From: Pycnopodia helianthoides
Taxonomy: Eukaryota > Echinodermata > Asteroidea > Forcipulatida > Asteriidae
Reading direction: 5' to 3'
Assembly (NCBI GenBank): GCA_032158295.1
Contig: CM063251.1
Location: forward strand, 21,909,186 to 21,973,185
Length of the DNA: 64,000 nt
Shown here one piece after another: positions 46,911 to 56,971 of the stretch. The notes beneath the pieces are model-generated. The model was given only the letters and a program-made list of their open reading frames with translations. It searched no databases and was not told where the DNA came from. Every line of letters starts with the position of its first letter. Position 1 is the stretch's first letter. The position numbers and the translations under genes were made by a program.

Positions 46911-47681
46911 TTTTCCTTCATGTATTTTTCCTGTATACAAAAATGCCAAGCATATATTTAGTATTGTATCAAAGGCCAACAGTTGAGCTCATCATTCAAA
47001 AAGCATTGAAGAGAGTAAATTAAAAACAAGATATGAATCTTGAGAACTTTTTCAGACAAACAAGTAAAGTATGACAGACATTTATTAGACAAAACATGCC
47101 AGACTTTTTCCAAAGCACAAAGCGATGAGTGTTTCTGCCATTAAGCCAACTTGTGTTTTTAGAAATGCAATGATTTAACAACACGTGATTAGTCAATTAA
47201 ACAATTCTTTAAGACATCTCTGTGACAGGTGAAACAACATATGCACTTCAATTTTGAATCTTTTTATGACGTGTGATCTTCACAGCTCACAAAAAGTTGT
47301 TGTTTTCAAATCGACTAAAGCAGTTGAAAAATTCTTGCATTGATAGCAGTTTTTCAGATCCCACCGATAATTTTAGGTATCTTTAAGCGTGTTATAAAAC
47401 TGCATTGTTATCAAGTTTCTTATTATCTGATAGCGTTATGGAAGCTTTTTGGTTAATTTTACGCATTTTAAAAACAGCTGACAGGCTAAATTTGTCTCAA
47501 TTATGATTGCCGATAGCATTTTATATAATTTCCTTAACATTGTTTTTCTCACCTTCACATTCAGCACTCTTTAATGTTACAGTAATGTGTGCAATATTCT
47601 GACAAATCGTTCCTTGTGATTGTCAAATGTTACTTTTCCCCCTCCATTTGTATTTTTGTGTATCACAGTGCACTGATGTTT

Positions 47682-47687
47682 AATAAA
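47682..47687 (+). terminator. Candidate distal poly(A) signal of CPEB
   Basis: AATAAA followed within about 15 bases by TTGTTTTTGC, a plausible downstream U/GU element. It is the last good signal before repeat-bearing intergenic DNA begins. Confidence 0.5.
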
Positions 47688-48167
47688 GACACTTGTTTTT
47701 GCATGCATTTCAATTAAAAAAGGCATTTTTTTCAGTATTTATTACACTCATGTTCAGGGGTGGAATTATATGGAGGCCTCTCTAGCCCCAGGTTTTGGTT
47801 TTGCTACCCCTTCGAAATATTCACATAGACTTGAAGATTGTCTATTGGTTCCCCTTCGAAATATTCACATGGACTCCAAGATTTTCTATTTGTTCCCCTT
47901 GTATCCACATTGGCATGAAGACTTTTTAACAGTCTTAACAAAAAAAGCCATGTCCCTTCAAAGATGTAATCCCTTGCACGAGAATGTTGAATACATGTAA
48001 GTTTGATACAATAGTTCACTTGAGCAAAAGTGAGTAGCTCATACATGAAAATAGATATTTCATTTCTACACTGAAGGGGGTGGGGGGGGGGGGTAATCAA
48101 CTAAGATGGTCTTTACAAGGTTGGCCCTGACCAACCAGCTAGACCAGTTAGCTTGTCATTTCGCTAG

Positions 48168-48542
48168 TTTAAGGCAGGGTATACCTTTGGTATTTACTCT
48201 AAAAGTTAATGACCATAACAAATTAATTGGTAAGGAGCACTGAAGAGCTGCTGATAGTTTAAAACTTTTTGACTCCCTTTGAAGTAGTGTAGTTTTTGAG
48301 AAAGAGGTAATTTCCCCCTAAAATTTGAATCCGAGACAGGCTTCAGGCATGAAGCCTTTCGCAGGCATCTGAAAGCACACATTTCTATGCATCGACAGTG
48401 TTTTTCTTTCATTATTTTCTTGCAAATTCGATGATCATCTGAGCCAACATTTTTACAGGTGTTATTTTATGTACATGTGAGGATACTCCAAGTGAGGATA
48501 CTGGTCTTTGACAATGAACAAAAGGTGAAGCCTACCTTTAAA
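48168..48542 (+). repeat. MITE subfamily, sense copy
   Basis: Starts TTTAAGGCAGGGTATACC and ends CCTACCTTTAA. The interior matches 28508-28842 in the opposite orientation. It lies in the intergenic gap between the two genes. Confidence 0.65.
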
Positions 48543-49114
48543 ATCTCGAATTAAAATATAGGAATGCTTTTCAACACTGAACTTATCACATGGACCCATT
48601 TGGGCGTTTTAACTAGTTCAAAACGAACCACTGTTAGGGAGAACACTAGTCAAGATTTTTGAGAGGGCAAACAACACTTGAAAGAAGCTTATAAGAATGA
48701 AGTTTGGGGGACTTATTTTCAAACACATCTTTTGGTATTATTTCGCAGAATAAATAAATCGACAAGTTACCGATTTAGTGTGGGCATTCCAGAAAGAAAA
48801 AATATATATTTAAAAGAAATAAATAAAAAAAACACATAAAGATGAAAAACCTTTCAAATAATTTATTGACTCATAATAAGTATTTTAAGCATTTTTGAGT
48901 ACAACACTTTTCCTTTATTTTGAATTTTACAATCTTGTTTTGAAAAGAATGTTCCTCTTGTGGAAGTAGCGCTTGAAAGTTAATACATTTGAACCTGAGC
49001 TTATATTATGACATTTTAAGAAGAAAAAAAATCATGATATAGCTGAAGAAAAAGCTTCAAATTACTCACGAAACAAATCAATTACATGATGATATCCCTA
49101 CTTCTCTAAGGACT

Positions 49115-49190
49115 TTGTCAAGTGTTTAGACTGCAGGACCTGCATTCACAAGGTTGTGGGTTCGAATCTGGCCAAGCTAACCGCTGATTT
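49115..49190 (+). repeat. tRNA-like SINE fragment
   Basis: GTTGTGGGTTCGAATCTGGCC resembles a T arm with B box, preceded by GTTTAGACTGCAGGACCTGC. No full cloverleaf. Confidence 0.35.
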
Positions 49191-49587
49191 CACAATGACT
49201 AGAATAAGTTTTGTTGTCTAGTTACAGAATCATAATTGATTGATTTGTGCAATTCATACCCATAGACGTTAAACCAATGTTGGTTTGAGAGCGATAAGAT
49301 GTTGTCAGCTTGCCGTTTATATTCCCTTGTAGGAGCTTTGCCGAGTCCCCTTGTTGGGAAGATCATCCCAACAAAATTGACCAATGCAAATTCCTACTGA
49401 ATCCTTTCCCTGGTTTTTCTCATGGGTTTGGTGGATTCACTACACACAGCCAAGTCAACTTTGCCTGGAATAGGGCAATGCACGCCTACCAATACTAATA
49501 CATCATTGCTTATCTGTCAGAGGAGTTTATTTGTTTCAGAGGATGCTATTATCATTCACCTTTTTGCAATAAACTAAACAATGAGTT

Positions 49588-49995
49588 AGAGGTAGGGTCA
49601 TAGATTGTTTTTTGTCAACGTAATACTGATTTACAGGCAAAGTGATCAAAAAAAAAAAAGTCACCTGTGACAGTTTCAGCTGAATAGAGTCTACTTGTTA
49701 TGAAAACAGCAAAAACCTGTCACAGTATTTTCACAATAACGTCAAATCCATCAATGTTTAGTGAGGTGACAGGCACTGACAGCAGGTACCAACTGCATCT
49801 TTGGCCACAGCATTTGTGAACAATCACCATTCCTCAGAAATCTGAGACATGCACCATGCATGAATCGTTTCTCAGATTCTAATATTCTGGGGTGAAAAAG
49901 TTATCCAAACTATGTTACTTTAAAGGGAATCCTTTCTCAAAATAGTTTATACTATCAATAGAGTACTTCTCACCAGGTAAGTTTCCATCATTGGT
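49588..49995 (+). repeat. Dispersed repeat, second family
   Basis: Starts AGAGGTAGGGTCATAGATTG and contains TCACCTGTGACAGTTTCAG and CAGGTACCAACTGCATC, matching the other three copies. It also carries TCTGAGACATGC / GTTTCTCAGATT inverted words near 49840-49880. Confidence 0.6.
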
Positions 49996-50418
49996 TAATA
50001 TTTTGGAGTATTTACCAATCTAAACTAGGCTTGATGCCGAAACAAAAATTAATCATAGCACCCTCTGTTGGTGGAATTATAAAATGCACTGGCACACAGG
50101 AACTTGTTGACAAGTGACTTGTAACAAGACAACATTTGAATACAGTAAATAAAAGTCACCTACCCCCTCATGAGCCCCCTCCCCCAAAAAACCCAAAATG
50201 TTCAATCGAGGTTTCAAAAGATAAGAGTAAAACCATCTGTCTGAAAATCCACCCCTTCCAAATAAACAGAAAGGAAAAGGAAAACAACTTTTTGCAGGTG
50301 ATTGCAGGCGATAATGTGTAATCCTGACATTAAAGCTAGGATATCAATTTTTGTAGATTTATGATAATCAAAACTTTAAAAAATAATAAAATGGTTGGGG
50401 TCAAAAGTTGATAAAGGG

Positions 50419-50538
50419 TCATAGGTCAATGACCCTGTCTTTGTACTGAGGTAAGGGGTTGTCCTTGAAGTACTTCTGAAGATAAGTACAGCTGAGTTTC
50501 ATGTTGGTGTGCTGGGCTACAAAGTGGTCCAAGGCAGC
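50419..50538 (-). CDS. NATD1: NATD1-like exon 3 (C terminus)
   Basis: 120 nt including TGA, residues 124-162: AALDHFVAQHTNMKLSCTYL then QKYFKDNPLPQYKDRVIDL. This corresponds closely to the vertebrate NATD1 C terminus (AALDFVVEE...YIQKYVKENPLPQY). The acceptor CTCTGCAG lies at 50546-50539 in minus orientation. Confidence 0.92.
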   Translation of the reverse strand, partial: AALDHFVAQHTNMKLSCTYLQKYFKDNPLPQYKDRVIDL

Positions 50539-53500
50539 CTGCAGAGTGTAGACAAATAAAGTTCAACAGTATTTGAGTGCTTGTTATATCAAAATTTTTT
50601 AAAAACACGCCCAAACATAAGTATCAATCTTAATGCTCGCTTTCTTAATTATACCAGCGACAATCCTCTAGAGATTTCAAACTAAAAATACTCTCAAAGG
50701 CAAGAAAATAGTGTTTGAAGACCTCTATCGACCCAATTCAACTGATGCCATCATCACAATAATCCCGGTTGCGCCATTTTAAGAGTCAATGTCAAGGTGT
50801 GTTAAACAGTGTAGTGCGAATTTTAAGTGACGCAGCATTTACATGCTCACCAGTTGACTCCCAAAATGGTGAAAGTGGCAAAGTTGCTGCGTGTGACATG
50901 CATGCAAGGGGCTTACAATCCCCTGCGCTTCTCTAAATTGCAGCAATATGCATAGAAGGAGTATAACTTTCCATGACAAAACATAAAATGTTTTTCATGT
51001 CTTTGTGTTTTCACATAAAGAACAAAATTATTTAAAATCATTATGGTTTTACCCATACACCGGTGTGTGTTGAGCACTGTATACTCAGTACTTTCCCAAT
51101 ACCTGGGAAAAAAAAATCACAGGCAAATTAGTCAGTTGGAATTCTTACCCATGACCTTTGCCATTCTATAGCAGATGTCTTAATACTAGACAACTGAGAT
51201 CGTGTGGGCCCAATTTCATAGAGCTGCTTAAGCACAAAAAGTAGCTAAGCACAACAAAATTATGCTTACCACAATAAGGTTACCAGCCAAACTACCATAC
51301 CAAATGTACAATTTGTGACTGGTATCCTGCTCATTTCTGTATAGCAGGTAATTGTTAAGCAATATTTTCTGCTTAAGCAGCTCTATGAAATTGGGCCCTG
51401 GTAGCTAGAGGCAGTTCGAATCCTGTATTCAACATCTATAACTTGTTGTGGTACCTGCTGCTAAAACATTGGATTCAAACTGCCTCTAGCTACCGGGTAC
51501 TCTCAGTGGTCTAGTGGTAAGAAATCTGCTTTAAAAGGCAAAGGTCATGGGTTCAAATCCCACTTAAGTAATATGCCTGTGGATTTTTTCACAGGACTCG
51601 TGAAAAGTATACAAATATAACATGGTGTGAGGGTGAACAGTCGATATTAGCTCCCCGAGGTATTGGAAGTTGACATTAAACTTCCAATACCAAGGGGAGC
51701 TAATATCGACTGTTCAACCTAAATAAACCATGTTATATTTGTTTTACTATACCTCATACATATTCTCTAGTTCGTTGGATGTCGCTAGAGCGATGTTCGC
51801 GCATGCATACAACACCTGTGGAACAGTCCCACGATTGTAAAGCGCATGACAAGTAGACTGTCACCTGGACAGTCTACTTGTCACACGTATTTACCATGTG
51901 TCTGAATACTCGCGTGCGCACTTGGTACACAGCAAATATAGCATCTGGCACGTGATGTTGAATGGACCAGTGAGAATTCGACTCTTGGTCATGAATATGT
52001 ATGAGGTATAGTAATACTGAATAAACAGTGCTTTACACACATTGAATACGGGTAAAAAAAAATAGTATTCTTTATCCCTAATGCAAACTTGATATCTATA
52101 AATATGATTTTAGTTATGCAGGATGCAGGTTTACCAAATTAACCTCAAGTTTGGTTGACTGGTCCAGAATAATTTTTTAGAATGGAAAATGTTTAGAGTA
52201 GGACTGCAGTTAAAAGACTTTGCATAATTATTTCAAAGTTTGGATCCATCGAAGCGATTGATGTTGTTTCCTATGGTGTTAGGCATTTTTGTTGGAACCA
52301 CAGGTTGCCCAAAATAATTGAATCTGCACTTAAATTGTAATATCTAGTTGGCCTTTCAGGGAGGAACGCAAAACAAAACAACCAGTAATTTGGGGGAAGA
52401 AACTTGTGTAACCCTCAAGAATTTCTAAGCAAATCTTAGCAAAGCCCTTCCCTCTCATGGATAAAAGGAAAACCAGTGGTTATAGGAAGTTCAACACCCG
52501 TTGCATTCCTTCCTTACCTTTGCCAAGATCTTAGCAATCCCCTTCCCTCTCATGGATACAGGAACACCAGTGTGATACAGCTCAACCGTGTCTGCCTCTA
52601 GAACATCATAGTTTAACTCCGCCTTTTCTGTTACACCAGCTGGGGAAGAAACAGTAATAACTTGTGAATAACTTGTCCGCTGTAGATTGAGAAGGGTGTA
52701 CTGTAGGGAAAAATGAAAATGTGCTGATGATCCCGACTCATTGATAAAATGAATAGTTTACGACCTTACGGGTTGTCAATCTTTATTATAATACAAACCA
52801 TGGTGAAACAAATTTGGTCATACACTATTACGTTTTAAGCGATGTAATAAAAACATCGTGGACAATCGTTACTTTTTTATTTTGTTTGAAGGGGGGGAGG
52901 GGGAGGAGTGCAATGAGACAATATTGACTGTCAGAAAAAAATTGAAACTGATCATTGGAACTACTTTGGTAGTTGTGATGATCATAACCCCCCACCTGAC
53001 AGCCCCTGACTGTTAGAGAAAGAGGGTACTGATCATTGCAATTATTGTGGTAGTTGTGATGATCGTACCCTCCACTCGACAGTCCCTGACTGTCAGAGAA
53101 AGAGGGTACTGATCATTGCAACTATGGTGGTAGTTGTGATGATCGTAACCCTCCACTCGACAGTCCCTGACTGTCAGAGAAAAAGGGACTGTCTGAGAAA
53201 GAGGGTACTGATCATTGCAACTATGGTGATAGTTGTGATGATCGTAACCCTCCACTCGACAGTCCCTGACTGTCAGAGAAAAAGGGTACTAATCATTGCA
53301 ACTATTGTGGTAGTTGTGATGATGTAACCCTCCACTCGACAGTCCCTGACTGTCAGAGAAAGAGGGTACTGATCATTGCAACTATGGTGGTAGTTGTGAT
53401 GATCGTAACCCTCCACTCGACAGTCCCTGACTGTCAGAGAAAAAGGGTACTAATCATTGCAACTATTGTGGTACTTGTGATGATCGTAACCCTCCACTCG

Positions 53501-54752
53501 ACAGTCCCTGACTGTCAGAGAAAGAGGGTACTGATCATTGCAACTATGGTGGTAGTTGTGATGATCGTACCCTCCACTCGACAGTCCCTGACTGTCAGAG
53601 AAAGAGGGTACTGATCATTGCAACTATGGTGGTAGTTGTGATGATCGTAACCCTCCACTCGACAGTCCCTGACTGTCAGAGAAAAAGGGACTGTCTGAGA
53701 AAGAGGGTACTGATCATTGCAACTATGGTGATAGTTGTGATGATCGTAACCCTCCACTCGACAGTCCCTGACTGTCAGAGAAAGAGGGTACTGATCATTG
53801 CAACTATGGTGGTAGTTGTGATGATCGTACCCTCCACTCGACAGTCCCTGACTGTCAGAGAAAAAGGGTACTTATCATTGCAACTATTGTGGTAGTTGTG
53901 ATGATCGTTCCCTCCACTCGACAGTCCCTGACTGTCAGAGAAAGAGGGTACTGACCATTGCAACTATTGACCTTTTTGGGTATGGTGGTATCGTAACTAT
54001 ACCTGGTGTGGGCTCCTGAGGGTTTATCCCCAGTAGTTCAGCTATTACTCTAAAACATTTGGTCATACATTCACACTGCATCTTTGCACTCAATTGTGAA
54101 AGGGTCATTGCTGGACTGCCCCCAAGCCAAGGCCAATGTATTGGCACATGACATAGATGGATTTCACATGACATCATTGAATACCAACTTTGATGAAAAA
54201 CAATGGAAACATACACGTGTATACGTCATGACGTGCTGCGCACATCTCTCAGCCAATGATAGCCCTTTATGCGTACATGGCGGCCAATGCAAGAGGTCCA
54301 TTTAGCAGGGCAAGCAGTTGCAATATACTCTTTCTCAACAATCTTCCAAAGGATTGTATAACTATAAACCTAACTAACCACATAATTCCCTTTTTTATTT
54401 GTTATTCAACCCATTTTCCAGTGGCCCTGTATTCTACATCTACAGGGGTTCTCATCAAAGCCTGTTCAGCATCTAGATATTGTCAGTTGGGTGGAAAATA
54501 CAAACCTAGTTCAATGTAAAAAGTCTTGTTTTTCACATCATGATCGACCACAAGATCTTGTGATGATGTCTCTGCCACAGTTGACATCACTGCCCTCGTT
54601 AAGATACTAACACTAACAGAGTTACTGGAACAAACCGGTAAAGTTCTCAAACGGTTAACTGCACTGAACAAGTTTCTATCAACACTACGATAGGTCCTGC
54701 AATAAACAGGGCATTTGTTGAGAACAAGTTTTATACAAACGGCAAGACTCAT
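50419..54752 (-). CDS. NATD1: NATD1-like GNAT-family protein, 3 exons, 162 aa
   Basis: Minus-strand exons 54752-54506, 52639-52518 and 50538-50419 (stop at 50421-50419) join in frame to 162 codons. From residue 66 the protein reads DLVVDHDVKNKTFYIELAGV, then TEKAELNYDVLEADTVELYH, TGVPVSMRGKGIAKILAK, AALDHFVAQHTN and LSCTYLQKYFKDNPLPQYKDR. This matches vertebrate NATD1 (N-acetyltransferase domain-containing protein 1), for example its RGRGIAKHLAKAALD and ENPLPQY blocks, and related bacterial YjdJ/GtlF3B-type proteins. RGKGIA (113-118) is the acetyl-CoA pyrophosphate-binding motif of the GNAT fold. The substrate of the family is not established. The N-terminal 65 residues are an extension relative to the human protein. 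It is convergent with CPEB and is the last gene before the telomere. Confidence 0.9.
51097..51600. repeat. Inverted SINE pair enclosing a MITE and an inner inverted repeat
   Basis: The left arm (about 51110-51205) is the reverse complement of a tRNA-like SINE seen in sense at about 51495-51595 (TCTAGTGGTAAGAAATCTGC; GGCAAAGGTCATGGGTTCAA; ATGCCTGTGGATTTTTT). Between them lie the 51206-51398 MITE and an inverted repeat GGTAGCTAGAGGCAGTT / AACTGCCTCTAGCTACC (about 51400-51494). Confidence 0.7.
51206..51398. repeat. MITE, GGGCCAATTTCAT family
   Basis: GGGCCCAATTTCATAGAGCT at the left and AGCTCTATGAAATTGGGCCC at the right, continuing through GCTTAAGC. 193 bp, inside NATD1-like intron 2. Confidence 0.8.
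51605..51752. repeat. Long palindrome
   Basis: The inner arms 51632-51670 and 51679-51718 (GAACAGTCGATATTAGCTCC ... GGAGCTAATATCGACTGTTC) match almost perfectly with an 8-base loop. Outer arms with ACAAATATAACATGGT / ACCATGTTATATTTGT extend the symmetry to about 148 bp. Confidence 0.85.
51848..51882. repeat. Perfect 15-bp stem hairpin
   Basis: GACAAGTAGACTGTC, five bases, GACAGTCTACTTGTC. Confidence 0.85.
52431..52494 (-). pseudogene. Decayed partial duplicate of NATD1-like exon 2
   Basis: The stretch repeats exon 2 words at an offset of about 95 bp (ATCTTAGCAA, CCTTCCCTCTCATGGATA, ACCAGT, TTCAACACC against CTCAACC). Insertions shift the frame and the donor is lost, so it is a tandem-duplication relic and not a usable exon. 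Confidence 0.75.
52518..52639 (-). CDS. NATD1: NATD1-like exon 2 (acetyl-CoA binding motif)
   Basis: Acceptor TTCCCCAG, donor AAAG|GTAAGG on the minus strand; 122 nt, phase 1 in and phase 0 out, residues 83-123. It encodes the central strands and RGKGIAKILAK, the P-loop-like motif A of GNAT enzymes. A decayed partial copy of this exon lies about 95 bp downstream in the next intron (about 52431-52494). Confidence 0.92.
52640..54505 (-). other. NATD1-like intron 1
   Basis: GT at 54505-54504 to AG at 52641-52640 on the minus strand. The central 1 kb is an 80-bp minisatellite (about 52920-53970), described separately. A G-rich run lies near 52892. The rest, including 53970-54505, shows nothing recognisable. 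Confidence 0.8.
52920..53970. repeat. 80-bp minisatellite, about 13 copies, with a higher-order unit
   Basis: The marker word GATCATTG (or a one-base variant) starts at 52950, 53031, 53111, 53210, 53291, 53371, 53452, 53533, 53613, 53712, 53793, 53873 and 53953. Spacing is 80-81 bp except for two 99-bp units (53111 and 53613) with a 19-bp internal duplication (GGGACTGTCTGAGAAAGA). The two long units are 502 bp apart, suggesting a six-unit block was copied. Each unit contains GACAGTC-CCT-GACTGTC and an imperfect GATCATTGCAACTA / TAGTTGTGATGATC pair. Confidence 0.9.
54506..54752 (-). CDS. NATD1: NATD1-like exon 1 (presequence-like N terminus)
   Basis: ATG at 54752-54750, with a purine at -3 and an in-frame TAG eight codons upstream, starts MSLAVCIKLVLNKCPVYCRT. 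Residues 1-60 contain eight Lys/Arg and only one acidic residue, with many Ser, Leu and Val, as in a mitochondrial targeting peptide. A second in-frame ATG (residue 56, MSTVAETSSQ) could start a shorter cytosolic form. The donor CTAG|GTTTGT leaves phase 1. Mitochondrial import is inference. Confidence 0.8.
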
Positions 54753-55093
54753 CTCTGAAGTTGTTCCTGTCTACTCAGTACTCTCTCAACAATCGAATGC
54801 TGAATGACATTGATGGTAATGATTGAATGATATATAATTTCCCAAATCACCTACTTTACATTCACAATTTGTTGGTGAACATACGGTACAGAAAATACAT
54901 TCGTTGTTATCTCGACGAAAGTCGTAATGTAAATATAAATTAACACACAACGGACTTGGTTGATGCATGGTTGGTTGACACATGGTTGATGCTTGTTTTC
55001 AACTATCCATCCATCCATATCCGAAGTATTACAATCGCTGCATGCGCTATGCTTGCGCTACATTAAACTGGCAGCATCAGTCCTCCTACTTCT
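54753..55093. other. Upstream region of the NATD1-like gene
   Basis: About 340 bp between the start codon and the foldback element. It must hold the 5' UTR and probably the promoter. No TATA box or other clear site stands out; CATGGTTGATGC-type short repeats occur near 54960-55000. Confidence 0.4.
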
Positions 55094-55101
55094 ATTATAA
55101 C

Positions 55102-56465
55102 CATAGAGCTATATATATTGACTAGAGCGCTAACTTGCTCTGAGTTTAGAAGCCACCCTGGACGCAGACATGTTTGATGTGTTGCGTGACTACGGAACGA
55201 TTTTAATTTTAAGAGAGCACACATGGCCGCGAAAATTTTGCATTCGGCGTGCGCGCTTACGTATGCGCCGTATTTAATCTAACGATCATTGCTCTTGTAA
55301 ACAGGTGATTTTAGTGATGTCTTAAACAAATATGTAGTAGGTGATTCTCTGATGTTGTTACTTACGTCTTAGGAAAAAAGCTGAGTCGAACTAAAGCCTT
55401 GTTTGGGAGGATTCAATGCTTCAAGATGTCAAGGGAAAAAAAACGAAATCTGCTTCAAGGATACACAATATGCCGGCAAGAATGACGAACTCAAAAAAAA
55501 AAAAACGTATACGCGCAAACGCACATGTTAAACATGTCGCTCGCAGTTTGTACGCTCATTAGCAGATTGTGCGTTCTCATTTGCTGCATTTTTGGTTCGA
55601 TGACGCATAGAAAAGAACCAACGCTTTATCATGCAAATAGCCGTACAATTGCCGTACAAAATTTCAAGCTTTTGTATTGGTTTGTACCATAGAGCTATAT
55701 ATATATTGACTAGAGCGCTAACACCCCGTTATACACGCACTAAGGTTTTGAAGCCGTGTGGGCGCATCCATGTTTATGTACAAACCAATACAAAAGCTTG
55801 AAATTTTGTACGGCAATTGTACGGCTATTTGCATGATAAAGCGTTTGTTCTTTTCTATGCGTCATCGAACCAAATATGCAGCAAATGAGAACGCACAATC
55901 TGCTAATGAGCGTGCAAACTGCAAGCGTCATGTGCGTCATGTTTAACATGTGCGTTTGCGCGTATACGTTTCTTTTTTGAGTTCGTCATTCTTGCCGGCA
56001 TATTGTGTATCCTTGAAGCAGATTTCGTTTTTTCCCCCTTGACATCTTGAAGCATTGAATCCTCCCAAATAAGGCTTTAGTTCGACTCAGCATTTTTCCT
56101 AAGACGTATGTAACAACATCAGAGGATCATCTACTACATATTTTTTTAAGACATCACTAAAATCACCTGTTTACAAGAGCAATGATCGTTAGATTAAATA
56201 TGGCGCGTACGTAAGCGCGCACGCCGAATGCAAAATTTTCGCGGCCATGTGTGCTCTCTTAAAATTAAAATCGTCCCGTAGTCACGCAACACATCAAACA
56301 TGTCTGCGTCCAGGGTGGCTTCTAAACTCAGAGCAAGTTAGCGCTCTAGTCAATATATATAGCTCTATGGTTTGTACATAAACATGGATGCGCCCACACG
56401 GCTTCAAAACCTTAGTGCGTGTATAACGGGGTGTTAGCGCTCTAGTCAATATATATAGCTCTATG
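55102..56465. mobile_element. Nested foldback DNA transposon with 8-bp target duplication
   Basis: ATTATAAC flanks both sides exactly (55094-55101, 56466-56473). The terminal word CATAGAGCTATATATATTGA, running on through CTAGAGCGCTAAC, occurs four times: forward at 55102 and 55688 (one extra TA), reverse ending at 56369 and 56465. Arms 55102-55687 and about 55778-56369 are nearly perfect complements of about 590 bp; the spacer 55688-55777 is itself repeated inverted at 56370-56465. The layout is arm, spacer, inverted arm, inverted spacer. No transposase frame. An 8-bp duplication fits hAT or P superfamilies. Confidence 0.9.
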
Positions 56466-56686
56466 ATTATAACAAAAACTAGCTCACGCTGACTCCTAGT
56501 ACTAGTCTTGGTTCCAAGACCTTCGCATGGATCAATTCCAACGACAGAATGTGTCACTATCCTTGGTTTGCACAGACACAAGCTGACTACTAGACTTGAT
56601 TTCAAGTCTGAGATCACGGTTAGTTCTCTGAATCAGCCACGCAAAACGCCCCCACAGATTAGCTGATCAAACGCTCTAACTCGCAA

Positions 56687-56744
56687 TTTCGCTCGTCCCC
56701 AGCGCCTTGCCTGTCCTGGATAGGCCGCTGGGGCCGAGCGAAAC
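56687..56744. repeat. Short GC-rich foldback
   Basis: TTTCGCTCGTCCCCAGCG and CGCTGGGGCCGAGCGAAA flank CCTTGCCTGTCCTGGATAGG. It looks like an internally deleted version of 57007-57220. Confidence 0.75.
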
Positions 56745-56803
56745 TCGCAATAGGGTTAATCCACAAGAGGGCGCTATTTCAGGTTTTTTTTCCCGCAAAT
56801 ACT

Positions 56804-56966
56804 CAGGGGTGCGTTTTGGCGGCGGTAACCAGAAACTGCTTCGGTTGTTGGTCGTTGGTTCTGCTGTTCAGACTGAACGATAACCGAGTTGTGAGCTCGG
56901 TTACCGTTTTGGTTATGACGTCAGAAACAATTATTGGTTACAGCCGGCCGCCAAAACGCACCCCAG
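56804..56966. repeat. 163-bp MITE with CAGGGGTGCG ends
   Basis: CAGGGGTGCGTTTTGGCGGC at the left and GCCGCCAAAACGCACCCCAG at the right. Inside are GGTAACC / GGTTAC words, an ACCGAG / CTCGGT hairpin and one TGACGTCA. Possibly hAT-like by its CAGGGG start; no target duplication found. Confidence 0.75.
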
Positions 56967-56971
56967 TGCGC

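Larger units (their letters stand above)
44190..47705 (+). other. CPEB1: Probable CPEB 3' UTR with polyadenylation and translational-control motifs
   Basis: About 3.5 kb without repeats or convincing reading frames follows the stop. The best distal poly(A) signal is AATAAA at 47682-47687, followed by a T/G-rich stretch; earlier AATAAA copies are at 46213, 46261 and 46905. A CPE-type TTTTAT at 46831-46836 lies about 70 bases before AATAAA at 46905, the arrangement that permits cytoplasmic polyadenylation. A perfect Pumilio-type site TGTACATA is at 45685-45692. Further TTTTAT motifs occur near 45784, 46066, 46613 and 46751. The UTR end is inferred from the signals, not from a transcript. Confidence 0.6.
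47706..50418. other. Intergenic DNA between convergent CPEB and NATD1-like genes
   Basis: Holds a MITE of the TTAAAGG group (48168-48542), a tRNA-like B-box fragment (about 49115-49190), a copy of the second dispersed family (about 49588-49995) and a G-run at 48068. The left part must include the 3' UTR end of the minus-strand gene; no single poly(A) signal for it stands out. No further gene recognised. Confidence 0.6.
50539..52517 (-). other. NATD1-like intron 2
   Basis: Runs from GTAAGG to CTCTGCAG on the minus strand. It contains the decayed copy of exon 2, a stack of inverted repeats (about 51097-51882) built from SINE, MITE and palindrome pieces, and otherwise plain AT-rich sequence. 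Confidence 0.8.

Noticed and set aside
53013..53963. Repetitive reading frames of 60-90 codons on both strands
   Set aside because: They are translations of the 80-bp minisatellite and lie inside an intron of the NATD1-like gene.
52960..53970. CRISPR array
   Set aside because: The units are contiguous 80-bp repeats without unique spacers, in a eukaryotic intron.
55740..56617. Overlapping frames of 60-107 codons on both strands
   Set aside because: They fall in the arms of the foldback element and mirror each other because the arms are inverted copies.
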